Positions 10,656 through 22,117 of a stretch of DNA of 64,000 nt are shown one piece after another. A program made the position numbers and the translations under genes. The notes below the pieces were generated by a model, which was not told the DNA's origin, did not search any database, and saw nothing but the letters and a program-made list of their open reading frames with translations. Location of the stretch: assembly GCA_022316685.1 (NCBI GenBank), contig JAKJHU010001065.1, forward strand, positions 1 to 64,000. Direction: 5' to 3'. The stretch's first letter is position 1, and the number at the start of each line of letters is the position of its first letter. This DNA comes from Progne subis subis. Taxonomy: Eukaryota > Chordata > Aves > Passeriformes > Hirundinidae.

Positions 10656-11366
10656 CTAAGCAAAAACAACCCCACGAGCGGGATTGTCTTTGCTGGAGGC
10701 AGAATTAATCCAAACAGTTTTTCCCAGCATTCCTCTCATGTGAACCACTGGAACCTTATCTCCATCTCTTGTTCTCAGGGGCTCAGATTGGGCGGGGCCT
10801 GCTCGGTTGGTAGAACCTCGAGTGTTCACTAACCAGGTGGCCTTTACTAAATTAATCTCCCAGTTCTTGAAAGTCCCCCCACCCAGTGCCTTCAAAGTGG
10901 TTTTAAGCAGGCCATTGCACCGTTCAACTTTCCCGGCTGCTGGCGTATGATAAGGAATATGGTACACCCACTCAATGCCATGTTCTCCAGCCCAGGTGTT
11001 TATAAGGCTATTCTTGAAATGAGTCCCGTTGTCAGACTCAATCCTCTCAGGGGTACCATGTCTCCACAGGATTTGCTTTTCAAGGCCCAGGATGGTGTTC
11101 CGGGCAGTAGCGTGAGGCACAGGGTAGGTCTCCAATCATCCAGTGGTGGCTTCCACCATTGTGAGCAAGTAGCGCTTACCTTGGCGGGTTTGGGGAAGGG
11201 TGATGTAGTCAATCTGCCAGGCTTCCCCGTACTTATATTTGGACCATTGCCTGCCATACTATAGGGGCTTCACCCGCTTGGCCTGTTTGATGGTAGCACA
11301 CGTCTCACAGTCATGGATAACCTGAGAAATACTGTCCATGGTTAGATCCACCCCTCGGTCTCGTGC
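10656..11366 (-). pseudogene. ERV-A integrase
   Basis: Homologous to the ERV-D integrase. The core has ESDNGTHF and GKVER, carrying the second Asp and the Glu of the D,D-35-E triad, and WQID with the first Asp. The frame is broken: a TGA at 11367-11369 and a TAG at 11259-11261 stand where ERV-D has TGG Trp codons, and the part up to about 11135 is in a different frame from the RNase H. It would insert viral DNA into chromosomes if whole; this copy cannot be made. Confidence 0.8.
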
Positions 11367-13703
11367 TCACTTATAGGTGGCATCTCTGCCCTGATGGCCT
11401 GAGGCATCATGGGCCCATCGAGCTAGGAACAACTCTCCCATGTGTTCCCAATCTAAGTCTGTCTTTGACACCTCTATCTTTGCAGCTTGATCTACCTGCT
11501 CGTTGTTTCGGTGCTCCTCATTAGCCCGACTCTTGGGGACATGGGCATCTACATGATGGACTTTGACAGGTAGCTTCTCTACCCGAGTGGCAATGTCCTT
11601 CCACTCATCTGCAGCCCAGATTGGCTTTCCCCTGCGCTGCCAACTGGCCTTTTTCCACCTGTCCAGCCAACCCCACAGAGCATTAGCCACCATCCACGAA
11701 TCAGTGTAGAGGTAGAGCTTTGGCCACTTCTCTCTTTCAGCAATGTCCAGGGCCAGTTGAACAGCTTTGAGTTCAGCAAGTTGGCTTGACCCACCTTCTC
11801 CTTCAGTGGCTTCTGCAACCTGTCGTGTGGGGCTCCACGTGGCTGCTTTCCACTTTCGTTTCATCCCTACGATGTGGCAGGAACTGTCAGTGAAAAGAGC
11901 ATAGCGTGTTTCTTCTGCTGGCAGTTGGTTGTATGGCGGAGCTTCTTCAGCACGTGTTACTTGTTCCTGCTCCTCTTCATCTGTGAGACCAAAATTTTCA
12001 CCTTCCGGGCAGTTTGTAATTATCTCCAAAGTCTCAGGGCGATTTAGGTTTCCAATGCGGGCACGCTGAGTGATGAGGGCCATCCATTTGCTCCACGTGG
12101 CGTTGGTGGCGTGATGAGTGGAGGGAACCTTTCCTTTAAACATCCACCCCAGCACCGGTAGTCGAGGTGCCAGCAGGAGTTGTGCTTCTGTGCCAATCAC
12201 CTCTGAGGCAGCTTGAACTCCTTCACAGGCGGCCAAGATTTCCTTCTCTGTTGGAGTGGAGTTGGCTTCAGACCCTCTGTAGCTTCGACTCCAGAATCCC
12301 AGTGGTCGGCCCCGAGTCTCCCCAGGCACCTTCTGCCAAAGGCTCCAGGACAGGCCATTGTTCCCGGCTGCAGAGTAGAGCACGTTCTTCACATCTGGTC
12401 CCGTCCTGACTGGGCTAAGGGCCACTGCATGAGCAATCTCCTGTTTGATCTGGGCAAAAGCTTGTTGCTGCTCAGGGCCCCAGTGGAAATCATTCTTTTT
12501 TCGAGTGACCAGGTAAAGAGGGCCCACAATCTGACTACACTCGGGAATATGCATCCTCCAGAATCCTATAGCACCTAGAAAAGCTTGTGTCTCCTTCTTA
12601 TTGGTTGGTGGAGACATCGCTGTGATCTTGTTGATGACATCGGTAGGAATCTGCCTCCGTCCATCTTGCCACTTTACTCCCAGGAACTGGATCTCTAGGG
12701 CATGTCCCTTGACCTTGCTCTGCTTGATGGCAAAACCAGCTTTCAGGAGAATTTGGATGATCTTCTCTCCTTTCTCAAACACTTCCATTGCCGTGTTCCC
12801 CCACACAATGATGTCATTGATATACTGTAGGTGGTCCAGAGCCTCACCCTTTTCTAGTGCAGCCTGGATCAGTCCATGGCAGATGGTGGGGCTGTGTTTC
12901 CACCCCTGGGGCAGTCGGTTCCAGGTGTACTGCACGCCCCTCCAGGTGAAAGCAAACTGAGGCCTGCATTCTGCAGCCAGAGGAACGGAGAAAAATGCAT
13001 TAGCAATGTCAATTGTGGCGTACCATTTTGCTGCCTTGGACTCCAGCTCGTACTGGAGTTCCAGCATGTCCGGCACAGCAGCGCTCAATGGTGGAGTCAC
13101 TTCGTTCAAGGCACGGTAGTCCACAGTCAATCTCCATTCTCCGTCAGACTTGCGCACAGGCCAGATGGGGCTGTTGAAGGGTGAGTGGGTTTTGCTGACC
13201 ATTCCTTGGCTCTCCAGCTCACGGATCATCTTGTGGATGGGGATCACGGCATCTCGATTTGTCCGATAATGTCGGCGGTGCACCATCGAGGTGGCAACTG
13301 GAACTCGTTGCTCTTCTACCTTTAGAAGTCCTACTGCAGATGGGTTCTCCGACAGTCCAGGCAAGATATTCAATTTCTTAATGCCCTCTGCCTCCACAGC
13401 TGCTATTCCAAAAGCCCACCTGAGTCCTTCAGAGTCTTTGTAATAGCCATTCCAGAGGAAGTCTATGCCCAAAATACACGGGGCCCCTGAGCCAGTCGCA
13501 ATTGGATGTTTCTGCCACTCCTTCCCGGTCAGGCTCACCTCGGCTTCCAACAGAGTCAATTCCTGTGATCCCCCCGTCACCCCGGCAATGGAAATAGGTT
13601 CGGTCCCCACATATTCAGATGATATCAGTGTACACCGTGAACCAGTATCAACTAAAGCTTCATATTTCTGTGGCTCTGATGTGCCAGGCCATCGGATCCA
13701 CAC
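11367..13703 (-). CDS. ERV-A protease-RT-RNase H polyprotein (long open frame)
   Basis: 778 codons open. The N-terminal region holds a retropepsin domain with ALVDTGS and the conserved ILGIDFL. RT follows, with FNSPIWPVRKSDGEWR, VDYRALNEV, LPQGWKHSP and the catalytic loop at 12813-12824. That loop reads Tyr-Ile-Asn-Asp instead of the Tyr-Ile-Asp-Asp seen in ERV-D, so one of the two metal-binding aspartates is lost. A connection and RNase H domain follow (ALFTDSSC, ELKAVQLAL, LYTDSWMVANAL, VDAH). The frame is stopped at the junction with integrase. ERV enzymes of this type copy the RNA genome into DNA in the cytoplasm; this one is probably inactive. Confidence 0.85.
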   Translation of the reverse strand: MWIRWPGTSEPQKYEALVDTGSRCTLISSEYVGTEPISIAGVTGGSQELTLLEAEVSLTGKEWQKHPIATGSGAPCILGIDFLWNGYYKDSEGLRWAFGIAAVEAEGIKKLNILPGLSENPSAVGLLKVEEQRVPVATSMVHRRHYRTNRDAVIPIHKMIRELESQGMVSKTHSPFNSPIWPVRKSDGEWRLTVDYRALNEVTPPLSAAVPDMLELQYELESKAAKWYATIDIANAFFSVPLAAECRPQFAFTWRGVQYTWNRLPQGWKHSPTICHGLIQAALEKGEALDHLQYINDIIVWGNTAMEVFEKGEKIIQILLKAGFAIKQSKVKGHALEIQFLGVKWQDGRRQIPTDVINKITAMSPPTNKKETQAFLGAIGFWRMHIPECSQIVGPLYLVTRKKNDFHWGPEQQQAFAQIKQEIAHAVALSPVRTGPDVKNVLYSAAGNNGLSWSLWQKVPGETRGRPLGFWSRSYRGSEANSTPTEKEILAACEGVQAASEVIGTEAQLLLAPRLPVLGWMFKGKVPSTHHATNATWSKWMALITQRARIGNLNRPETLEIITNCPEGENFGLTDEEEQEQVTRAEEAPPYNQLPAEETRYALFTDSSCHIVGMKRKWKAATWSPTRQVAEATEGEGGSSQLAELKAVQLALDIAEREKWPKLYLYTDSWMVANALWGWLDRWKKASWQRRGKPIWAADEWKDIATRVEKLPVKVHHVDAHVPKSRANEEHRNNEQVDQAAKIEVSKTDLDWEHMGELFLARWAHDASGHQGRDATYK

Positions 13704-13757
13704 CGTCCTATAGACCTGGTTTTCCCGTGCCTCTCCCTGGCTAGAGGCAGGGCCCCT

Positions 13758-13973
13758 CTAGCACCGGTCATTATTCCCTTCCTGGGCATACATGGTAGAG
13801 GTTCCTTCACAGGGATCTGACATATCCTCACTTCTATAATACCTGGCAGCTTGGTCATGTGATGTTGAGGCTACCTTCATCTTAGTGGAACCCCCTCGGT
13901 TAGTGTTTCTCTCCTTGAGCTCACGCACCCGTGCTGCCAGGGCAGAAGTGGGTTTCCCATGCCACCTTCCCAT
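13758..13973 (-). CDS. ERV-A linker frame between gag and protease
   Basis: 71 codons, in the same frame as the protease but separated from it by one TAG. It contains GKPTSALAARVRELKE and MSDPCEGTS, both matched in the ERV-D linker frame at 36823-37026. It is probably the C-terminal part of Gag or a Gag-Pro junction peptide. No zinc knuckle is visible. Confidence 0.5.
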   Translation of the reverse strand: MGRWHGKPTSALAARVRELKERNTNRGGSTKMKVASTSHDQAARYYRSEDMSDPCEGTSTMYAQEGNNDRC

Positions 13974-13990
13974 GTCTTCCCCATGGTCAC

Positions 13991-15594
13991 TCAGAAAGAA
14001 CCACAGGTCAGCTCTTGGGGTGTATACTCTCTCTCTCTAGCTGGGGGCCGTTGAGCTCTGACTCTGGGGCCTGTAACTCGCACTGGTGCCACATGGGAAC
14101 TGTTCTTCCTCATCTCTTCTCTCACCTCCCTTATCTCCTCTGTCACCTCCTCCATCTTCTCCCTGAGTTCCTTAGCCACGGCAGAGACCTGAGCCTGCAT
14201 TGGGCCATTGATCATACTCTCGTAATTTCTAAGCTTGTTGGCTACAGAACCCACAGTCTCTCAGTTGTTATCGGCATTAATTGGTGCAATGAATGTGGTG
14301 TATTGAGATGGTCCTAGAGTTGCCAGGTTCCACAGCATTTGCCCTGTGCACCTGACTTTGTCGGGGTCATTATCATGCTGTCCACCCCTCCCAAAGAGTA
14401 CCTCCAATACTGCCACTTCTCTCAGCTGTTGGATCCCTTCCTCAAGGGTCTTCCAGCGCATTCTGTGATGGTGCTCCTGCATTCTGTCTCTGTGGACAAA
14501 CCTCTCCCTTACACTCATTAAAAGCCGCTCCCAAAGGGAAAGGGGCCTTGGCTCCCTTACGAATACCTGATTCACACCTGAGTCCTGGGTCAAGGGTCCC
14601 AAATTCCTTGCCTCACTACTATCTAGCTGCACGCCTGTACCTATAAGGTCCCAGACCCGAAGTAACCAGGCTGTATAAGCCTCACGTCCCCGTTGTGCAA
14701 GATCTTTTTGCAGATTACGAAGACTTTCATATGTCAGGGACTCAGTGATGATCTCAACCTCTGACTCCCCCGCGGGTTGTGAGGGCCCTCCTTTCTTATC
14801 CTTGTTGCCTGGGTGCTCTGATTTCACCTTATACTTCTTTGTTTCCACAGGGGCCACTGCTGCTGGCTGTGGCTGCCCCTGTGGTTCAGCTGGAACCTGG
14901 ACGGTTGTAACATCTGTGGGTTCCGCTGCTGCACCATCAGACTCTCCTTTGTCGGGGCAGGGGGAGGGTTTCCCAGCAGCTGGGGCTAATGAGGCTACTA
15001 CAGGGGAAAGGTACTCCCTCAGCATCTCACCTATCTCCTTCACCCAATCTGGGTGGTTTATTCCTGAGGCAGGCTGTGGGGCAGGGTCAGGCTGTGGGGC
15101 AGGGTCAGGCTGTGGGACGGGCTCAGGCTGTGGGACAGTATCCTTATTCTCTAGGGGAGGTATCAGGGTGGTTATCCAGGTCAGTCTCCCCTTATCTCTA
15201 AATGCTAAACAGAACAGGCATACCAGCAACACCAGCCACTGTATGATGTCATTAACATTCAGAGATTTGAACCCTTCAAAGACTGGTGGGGTAGGCCCAA
15301 AGAGCTGGGTGAAGGGTTGGGAAAAGGTTTCCCCTGGTGTCATGTCCTCATAGTAGGTACCGTTGTTAAAGTAACCCCAGAAACACACAGTGTATGGTAG
15401 CTCTGAATCCATGTGCCTGCCTTCCAGAGGAAATTAAAAATCCACGATTTCCTCACTTCGTTAACCCATATAGCAAACTGGCTGACAGCTACAGTAACCT
15501 TAGTTACAGGGCCCATGTTTAGAAAAGGGCCTGCAAATGGGAGGAATACGGCCACACCCACATGCCACCCGAACCAGACAAAGGCAGACCACAT
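13991..15594 (-). pseudogene. ERV-A gag with hydrophobic N-terminus
   Basis: Begins at the ATG complementary to 15592-15594. The first about 80 residues are rich in aromatic and aliphatic residues (VGVAVFLPFAGPF), followed by a frame change near 15340-15410 and a further hydrophobic segment (WLVLLVCLFCLAF). Then come a proline repeat (PQPDPA units, 15065-15135) and a capsid-like region containing YESLRNLQKDLAQRG and GIQQLREVAVLEVLFG, aligned with the ERV-D Gag. A TGA at about 14258 splits the C-terminal coiled-coil-like part (13991-14254). No CCHC zinc knuckle was found. The hydrophobic start is shared with ERV-D. Confidence 0.75.
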
Positions 15595-15652
15595 GATATC
15601 CAGTACACAACAATGTAGGCACTTAAGAACTGTTATTCCCTTTTCTCTCAAT

Positions 15653-15670
15653 GCCCCACGTTGGGCGCCA
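15653..15670 (-). other. ERV-A primer binding site (tRNA-Lys)
   Basis: On the minus strand this reads TGGCGCCCAACGTGGGGC, the pattern complementary to the 3' end of tRNA-Lys(1,2). It lies 5 bp from the end of the 5' LTR. Confidence 0.9.
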
Positions 15671-15675
15671 AATTC

Positions 15676-16361
15676 TGTCTCGGTTTGAAAAAAAGATAGG
15701 TGTCTGCTAAGGAGAGGCAGGCCTCTCTAGGAAATGAGGAATTCAAATCCTTCCCTCCGTGTTATTATAATTTGGAAGATTAAAAAAAACCTTTTCGGTC
15801 AGAGCTATGGGGAAAAGGAATAACAGTCCTTTACTAGTAAATATAACAGGACAGACAAACAACAACAGCAATTATAATAACAGTAAAACAGATCCAAGAA
15901 CCCCGAGGGCAAACGGTGGAAAGCTCCGGCGCTGATGGCTGGAAGCTGGAAGCTGTGGACTGTCCTCAGCAGGCAGGGGGGGTGCCCTGGCAAGCAAGGT
16001 GGGCAGTGCCCAAGAACCCACAGTGGCTGTACCAGTGTTGACCCAAAATCCAGCAGGACAGCGAAGAAACTCCGAATTCCTGGGCACTCCAACAGATGGT
16101 AGAATTCCCAGGACCAAACTCCTCCGTTAACCGTGGACTCCAGGCAGCCAGCAGTCGCCCAAACTGTGCTCCCCGCAAGACTGAGAGCAGTGAGTCCACA
16201 CCTCAGCTCTCCTGGGAGCCTCCTCCCTCCCCCAAAACCAAGTGATCAACTTCTTTTGTCAGGTTAAGCACCCCTTAACTATCAGTACTTAAAAGCCTCC
16301 TAGCAACTCATTGTGGGGGGCGGGGGGGGGGGAATTCTACAGGAGAACTTAACCCTCAACA
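15676..16361 (-). repeat. ERV-A 5' LTR
   Basis: 686 bp, matching the 3' LTR with a few differences, including an expanded G run at about 16315-16332. It abuts the ERV-B LTR remnant at 16362 with no intervening host sequence. Confidence 0.9.
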
Positions 16362-17208
16362 GTACTAAATGAAAATAATTCATGCTAATTGTAATCGTAT
16401 CAATATTTTAAAATATATATATTTTTAAAAATATTTGTCATAAAGTAGTAAAGGAAAAACTAGATGTGATTATTGTTACAAAGCAGATGGGCCCCTTGGC
16501 AGATGCTACATGAGAAAAAAGATACAGGATGCAGTTTGAGATAAGCAAGAGTTTCAAAGCTGGATTGGCCAAAGCTGGGACTACTCCAAGGTCGGGAGAT
16601 GTGCCCTTTGCAGATGCTATGGGATACAGGATGTTTTAAGATAGAACTGGCCTTGAGATGGACAAAGCTGGGACTATTCCAAGGCAGGGAGTTTGGGTGG
16701 TGGTTTGATCCATGAAATAATTACTTTTTGGAACATAATGCTTTGTTATATATAACACAAAACTTAGGGCGCACGCGTAACCAGTAAGGTTATTCATAGG
16801 ACGAGAGGAAGATGATGAGCCTTCATCTGAAGAAGACCACCAAAAATCCAAGAAGACCCCCTAACAACAAGTGGAGCACGTGCTATGTAGTACAGTGACG
16901 TAGATTTTACAAATTGAAAATAGAAGGAGATTTACAAGAAATATTAATTAATATGTATTAGCATACAGAATATTAGTTTAAGTTGGATTACTTTGCTTTG
17001 TACATGATGTAGGGTGAGACACACCCCCCCACCCCGTACCCTGGTCTTTTTGCTTGTGATTTATCTGAACATTACTTAACTTTAATCAAACACTGCCAAA
17101 TTTTTTGTATATGCTTGATTATAAAATGCTACTTAAATAAAATTGCATTGCTGCTAAATTTAACTTTGTTGCTTATTAAATTAGATGTATTGAGGTTCAT
17201 TTATAACA
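16362..17208 (+). repeat. ERV-B 5' LTR, 5' end missing
   Basis: 847 bp matching the 3' LTR at 29055. It starts about 11 bp inside the LTR (GTACTAAATG against GTAATAAATG) at the ERV-A junction. It ends in ACA followed by ATT and the primer site. AATAAA is present near 17136. Confidence 0.9.
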
Positions 17209-17211
17209 ATT

Positions 17212-17229
17212 TGGTGCTGAAACCCAGGA
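17212..17229 (+). other. ERV-B primer binding site (tRNA-Phe-like)
   Basis: TGGTGCTGAAACCCAGGA differs at two positions from the complement of the tRNA-Phe 3' end, as in HERV-F-type elements. Confidence 0.75.
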
Positions 17230-18099
17230 ACTCCAGCCTGGGGAAGGACGGCCAGTCTCAGGAAGGAGCTCCCCACCAGCTCTTTTAAGGTGGTCCCAAG
17301 GTTAGGGCTCCCTTGGAGAAGGGTCCCAGGCTCCCTTGGAGAAGGAGTTCCAATTACGATAATGCATCAGCAAAGGAAGACTGCAATAGGAGGGACACAC
17401 AAAAGCTCCTGTTGGAGGGCCAGCTAAAGGTAAAGGTGCCTGTAAAACGTCTTGTGCACAAGAACCATGTGGGAAAATGGACTGTGTAAGTACCATAGGG
17501 CTGGGCAGGTGGGCAGCTGTGTGTTTGTGTGTGTGCAGAATATCTAAAATGGGGACTGGTAGCCCAGACCCCCGAAGCAAGTGCAAACATCCCAGTACCG
17601 CGTTATTGGCTCTCTGTGAGGAGACCAGCTGGGAAAGGAGAGAAGCAAAAAGAGAGAATGAGTGAGGTTGCCTGGGAGGGACTGGGAGGAAGGGTCCCAG
17701 CCCGAGAACCCAGGGGAAGGTGCTCGAGGAGAAGGGAGCGATCTGATCACTGGATGAGGTGAATAAGGAGGGGAGCAATTGAGTGAAGTTCAATTTTCTT
17801 TGAGAAGAAAAGCTGGTCACTTTAGTTGCTAACTTTAGTAGTAGACTAAAGGGATTGCAGGGGGAAGTGGCTAGAAGGACATAGTCAGGGAAGAGAGATT
17901 GGGAGAAAGATTGGAATTAGGCATGAGGCAAACACTTGGCAAAAGACAAGATAGTGCAACAGAATAATAAGTGAGAGGATTGAACCACAAAGGGAGTGAA
18001 GGAGACCAAAATGCTCCTGGTACCGGGGGTTTCTTGGTTTGCTGCCACCAAAAACGGGTCTGAGAAAAAGTAACTCCTTAGACCCAGGAGCTGTGAATT
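17230..18099 (+). other. ERV-B leader and broken start of gag
   Basis: Untranslated leader with a purine-rich middle. No intact frame; the start of Gag may lie here but cannot be fixed. A minus-strand open frame of 172 codons (17302-17820) has no retroviral or other recognisable features and is not called. Confidence 0.5.
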
Positions 18100-19688
18100 A
18101 TGAAGGAAATTCACAAGAGCCTGGTATACCTGGGAGCTGTGAAGGGGGGTTCTCAGAAGGGGAGCATCCCTCAGGACAGTCCACTGGGGATGATGTTACG
18201 GTACTGGGATGAATGGGAATCCCGAAGCGGAAAAAGTAAGCAGAAAATGATTAATTATTATATGTTTGAATGGACAAAGGAAGTGATCCAGAAAGATAAT
18301 TTATATTGGTCAAAGTCCGGATCCTCTGAAGGTTGGATTTGCCAGGCTTTGAATTTGTATGTGAATTCAAATGAATCTTTTAATCAGGAAGAAAGTGAAT
18401 ATGCTGCTCTGTGGCTTCCCAGGGGAAAGAGTGAATTTGACACTCAAAGGCAAGGAATCGAGGGTTTTCTATTCTATCCTTTACAAACAAGAGGGCAAGC
18501 AGCCAACAAAGACAGACACGAGCCCTAGGATCCATTAGATCACCTCCCACCCCCTTATAGGCAACCTAATCAGCCCGTTCAACCCCAAGCCCCCGAGGGT
18601 CCTCCTGTAAATGCAAACACATCTCCTATTCAGGAGGGGCCAGTAGCACATATAACTAGAGGTGGGGGGACGGGGAGAAGTGATGATGGGGATGGGGAAA
18701 CAAAAACGGAAGATGGACTATACCCGCTTAGAAAAGTTCCAATGGCAAACCCAGAACAGAGACCTATTGGTGACTGTGAGCGTTCCCCTGAACACAGGGG
18801 ATGTTAGGGAGTTTAAGAAGGAGATGGGCAGGCTGCTAGAGGATCCTCTTGGAGTGGCAGAGAGATTAGATCAGTTCTTGGGGCCGAATATATACACCTG
18901 GGTGGAACTGCAGTCTATCTTAGGAATCTTGTTTACCATGGAAGAAAGAGAAATTATTAGACATTCAGGAATGAGGGTTTGGGATAGAGAATGTCAGGGG
19001 CCAGACCAGAAGGATCAGAAATGGCCTATGCAAGATCCAGGTTGGAATAATCACAATGAAAGACACAGGCAGAATACGAGTGATCTCCAGGTGGATGATT
19101 ATCCGAGGAATCCAGGAAGCAGTGCCCAAGGGGGAGAATATAAGGAAAGCCCTAAGTGAGCACCAAGGGAAGGATGAACCCCTGGCACACTGGTTAGAAA
19201 GACTAAGGAAAGTCTTGCAGTTATATTCAGGTGTAGACACCAACACTGCAGCAGGACAGGTCCTTTTGAAAGCACAATGTGTAGCTAAGTCCTGGGGGCA
19301 CATCAAGAAGAAGCTGGAAAAAGTAGAAAATTGGCAGGATAGGGGGCTTCAGGAATTGTTAAGAGAAGCACAGAAAGTGCTTGTGAGAAGGGATGAGGAG
19401 AGGCAAAAGACAAACCCACAGATTTTAATGGCAGCAGTCAAGGAAACACAGACAACCATGAATACAGAGAAGCGCTCAGGAAAGAACAAACAACAAAAAA
19501 AGGCAGGACCCACCATTGGGGATATGAGACCCACGTGTTTTTCCTGTCACCAGAAAGGACACTTACAAACTTCTTGTCCTGCCTCCAGAAGTACAGGACC
19601 CACTTGTTTTTATTGCCACAAAAATGGACATCTCCAAAAATTCTGCAGAAAGAGGCAGCAAGATGAGAAAATGTTTCAAGAAGACTAG
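18100..19688 (+). pseudogene. ERV-B gag (MA, CA, NC) in several frames
   Basis: 18100-18528 encodes a matrix-like piece (MLRYWDEWESR). A PPPY late motif lies at 18547-18558 just after the stop, in another frame. 18662-19159 gives the capsid N-terminal part (GDVREFKKEMGRLLEDP). 19056-19688 gives the capsid C-terminal part with a major-homology-type stretch (HQGKDEPLAHWLERL), then two zinc knuckles, CFSCHQKGHLQTSC and CFYCHKNGHLQKFC. At least two frame changes plus a stop separate these pieces. Gag would build the virion core and package RNA; this copy is dead. Confidence 0.85.
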
Positions 19689-19744
19689 GGGGGTCAGGGG
19701 CTCTGTTTAATGAGGACCAAACACCTAGAAGAGCCCTTGATAAA

Positions 19745-20232
19745 ACTGAAAATAGGTCCTCAAGAGGAAGAAATCACATTTTTGTTGGACACAGAAGCTA
19801 CTAGGTCCACAGTTAAGAAAACTACCACAAGGATGTGAAGTAAGTTGTGAACGTGTTCCAATAATTTGGGTTAAAGGAGAAGTTTTTCAGGTTCCTGTAA
19901 TTAAAAATGTACAAATTGAATAGGATAAAAAATTATGACTGAATGATTTGGTATTAATACCAGAGGCTGATAATAATTTATTAGGAAGGGACTTAATAAT
20001 AGTCTTGGGGATTAAAAGAACACCCTGTGAAGGAAGACTTAAAGTCCGTTCTTTAACTGAAGAAGATAATTTTGAGATTAGCGACACTGTGTGGTATACT
20101 GGTGAAGTAGGAAAATTAAACATTCAGCCCATTACCGATGAAATACAGAACCTGGAAATCCCCATTAGAGTAAAACAATATCCGATATCACAGGAAGGTC
20201 GGAAGGGATTGAAACCGGTAGTTGAGAATTGA
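19745..20232 (+). pseudogene. ERV-B protease
   Basis: A retropepsin-type active site is recognisable at 19788-19796, but the motif reads Asp-Thr-Glu in place of Asp-Thr-Gly, an apparent GGA-to-GAA change. NNLLGRDLI near 19970-19995 fits the conserved second half. Stops TAG at 19921 and TGA at 19936 interrupt it, and TGA at 20230 ends the frame where RT should begin. Confidence 0.7.
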
Positions 20233-22117
20233 GTACATCAGGGGGGTGTTGGAGTCCTGTGTGTCACCACATCATACCCCCATCCTGGCGGTAAAGAAGC
20301 CTGATGGCAGCTACCGACTAGTCCAGGATCTCAGAGCAGTAAACCAAAGAACCATTACCCGCTTTCCAGGAGTAGCTAAGCCAGATACCTCCTAATTACA
20401 TTTGGTACAGTGTCGTGGATTTAAAGGATGCCTTTTGAACTTGCCCTCTGCATGAGGGCAGTAGGGATTGCCTTTGAGTAGGAGGACCCAGATACAGGTA
20501 GGAGAGAGCAATTAAGGTGAACGGTGCTACCGCAAGGTTTTACAGAGGCACCGAATCTTTTTGGGAGGGCGTTAGAAAATCGTTGGAAGTCCTTTGAGTT
20601 GCCCAAAGGAATTAAGCTGCTACCGTATGTAGATGATTTGTTAGTAGCAAGAGAAACTGAAGAGGAAACTAGAAAGGGTCCTATTAAGCTTCTAAATTTT
20701 CTGGGAGAAAATGGGCTGAAGATATCAAAGTCAAAATTGCAGTTTGTAGAGTCAGAAGTGCAGGTGTTTAGGTCCTCGGATTAGTAAGCAAAAGAAAATG
20801 CTAGATCCTGAAAGGGTTCCAGGAATATTGAATATGGGACCCCCAAAGTCTAAAAGAGAAATAAAGCAGTTTTTGAGTCTTTGGGGTTATTGTAGGCAGT
20901 AGATAGAAGGGTTTAGCAGAAAAGTTAATTTTCTGTATCAGAAATTAACTACCAATTGCTTGAAACGGTCTGAAAGGGATCAGGAAACTTTTGAGCAAGT
21001 TAAAGAAGCCCTACTGCAAGCTCCTGTACTGAGTCTTCCCAATTTAGACAAGCCTTTTCAATTATTTGTTAATACAGTTGATCAAGCGGTTTATGAAGTA
21101 TTGACTCAAGATTGGGCAGGAAGTCGAAAGCCAGTAGGATATTATTCCAAATTATTGGATCCAGTTAGTAAGAGTTGGACAACATGCCTGCAAGCTCTGG
21201 TAGTCACTGCTGTGTTAGTAGAAGCCCAAAAAGTAACCTTTGGGGCCCCACTGGAAGTGTACACACCACACAATATTAGGGGAATCCTTGCTAAAAGGGC
21301 TGAAAAATGGTTAACTGATGGCAGAATATTAAAATATGAGGCTATCTTGATAGAATCCTCTGAATTAGAGCTGAGAGTGACAAATATACAAAGCCCCACT
21401 CAGTTCCTTTATGGGGACCCAGGGGAAGAATTAATACATGATTTCACAGAGGTCCTAGAGTTACAAACAAAAATATGCCCAGATTTGAGAGAACAAGAAT
21501 TAAAAACAGGAGAAAAATTATTTACAGATGTATCATCCCAAGTGGTAGATGGAAGAAGGAAATCTGGGTATGCCATAATTCATGGAGAAAAACTGGAAGT
21601 AAAAGAATCTGGTCCCCTTAGCCCGTCCTGGTCAGCACAAGCCTGTGAACTCTATGCATTATTCTGTGCGTTGCTGTTATTAAAGGATCGAGAAGGGACC
21701 ATATACACCAACTCAAAATATGCCTTTGGGGTAGTGCACACATTTAGAAAAATTTGGAAAGAAAGGGAACTTATAAACACTCAAAGAAAAGGATTAGTGC
21801 ACCAAGGATTGATAATTTAAATTCTTAAAACTTTGAAGAGCCCAAAAAAGATAGCAGTGGTTCAGGTGAAAGGCCACCAGAGGGAGAGAAACATTAGAAC
21901 AAGAAGAAACAATTTGGCTGATGATGAAGCTAAGAAAGCTTCCCTGAGGGAAAACAGCAACGTAATTATGACTTTTCAGGAAGCAGGAACACAAAATCAA
22001 ACACCATACTTTCCTTTAGCAGAGGTAGAAGCCATGAAAAACCTAGGAGCAAGTCTAAAAGAGGGACAATGGATTCTCTGTGACAAAGCCACAGTTCAAA
22101 TGGCAGAAAAAGGATAG
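20233..22117 (+). pseudogene. ERV-B RT and RNase H
   Basis: RT motifs are VLPQGFTEAPNLFG and YVDDLLVA (20524-20660), with a TGA at 20518 and a TAG at 20900 at positions where related sequences have Trp. A frame change occurs near 20784. The RNase H domain (about 21517-21800) shows KLFTDVSS and ELYALFCAL, but the third catalytic position at 21710-21712 is AAC (Asn) within TNSKYAF, where Asp is expected. A tail with DDEAKKASL lies at 21900-21960. The product would be the genome-copying enzyme; it is inactive here. Confidence 0.8.

Larger units (their letters stand above)
9782..16361 (-). mobile_element. ERV-A: env-less endogenous retrovirus, tRNA-Lys primed
   Basis: Two nearly identical LTRs flank gag, pro, RT/RNase H and integrase, read on the minus strand. 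No env lies between integrase and the 3' LTR, only about 130 bp including a purine-rich tract next to the LTR. The internal part is clearly homologous to ERV-D. The RT has LPQGWKHSPTICH and a Yxx(D/N)D motif followed by IIVWG, which resembles ERV-L/class III-like polymerases more than ERV-K, although the primer site is of the Lys type; class is tentative. No target-site duplication: flanks are GTGGG on the left and GTACT on the right. Confidence 0.9.

Noticed and set aside
15060..15140. Possible CRISPR-like or regulatory short repeat
   Set aside because: It is an in-frame 18-bp repeat encoding a proline stretch in ERV-A Gag.
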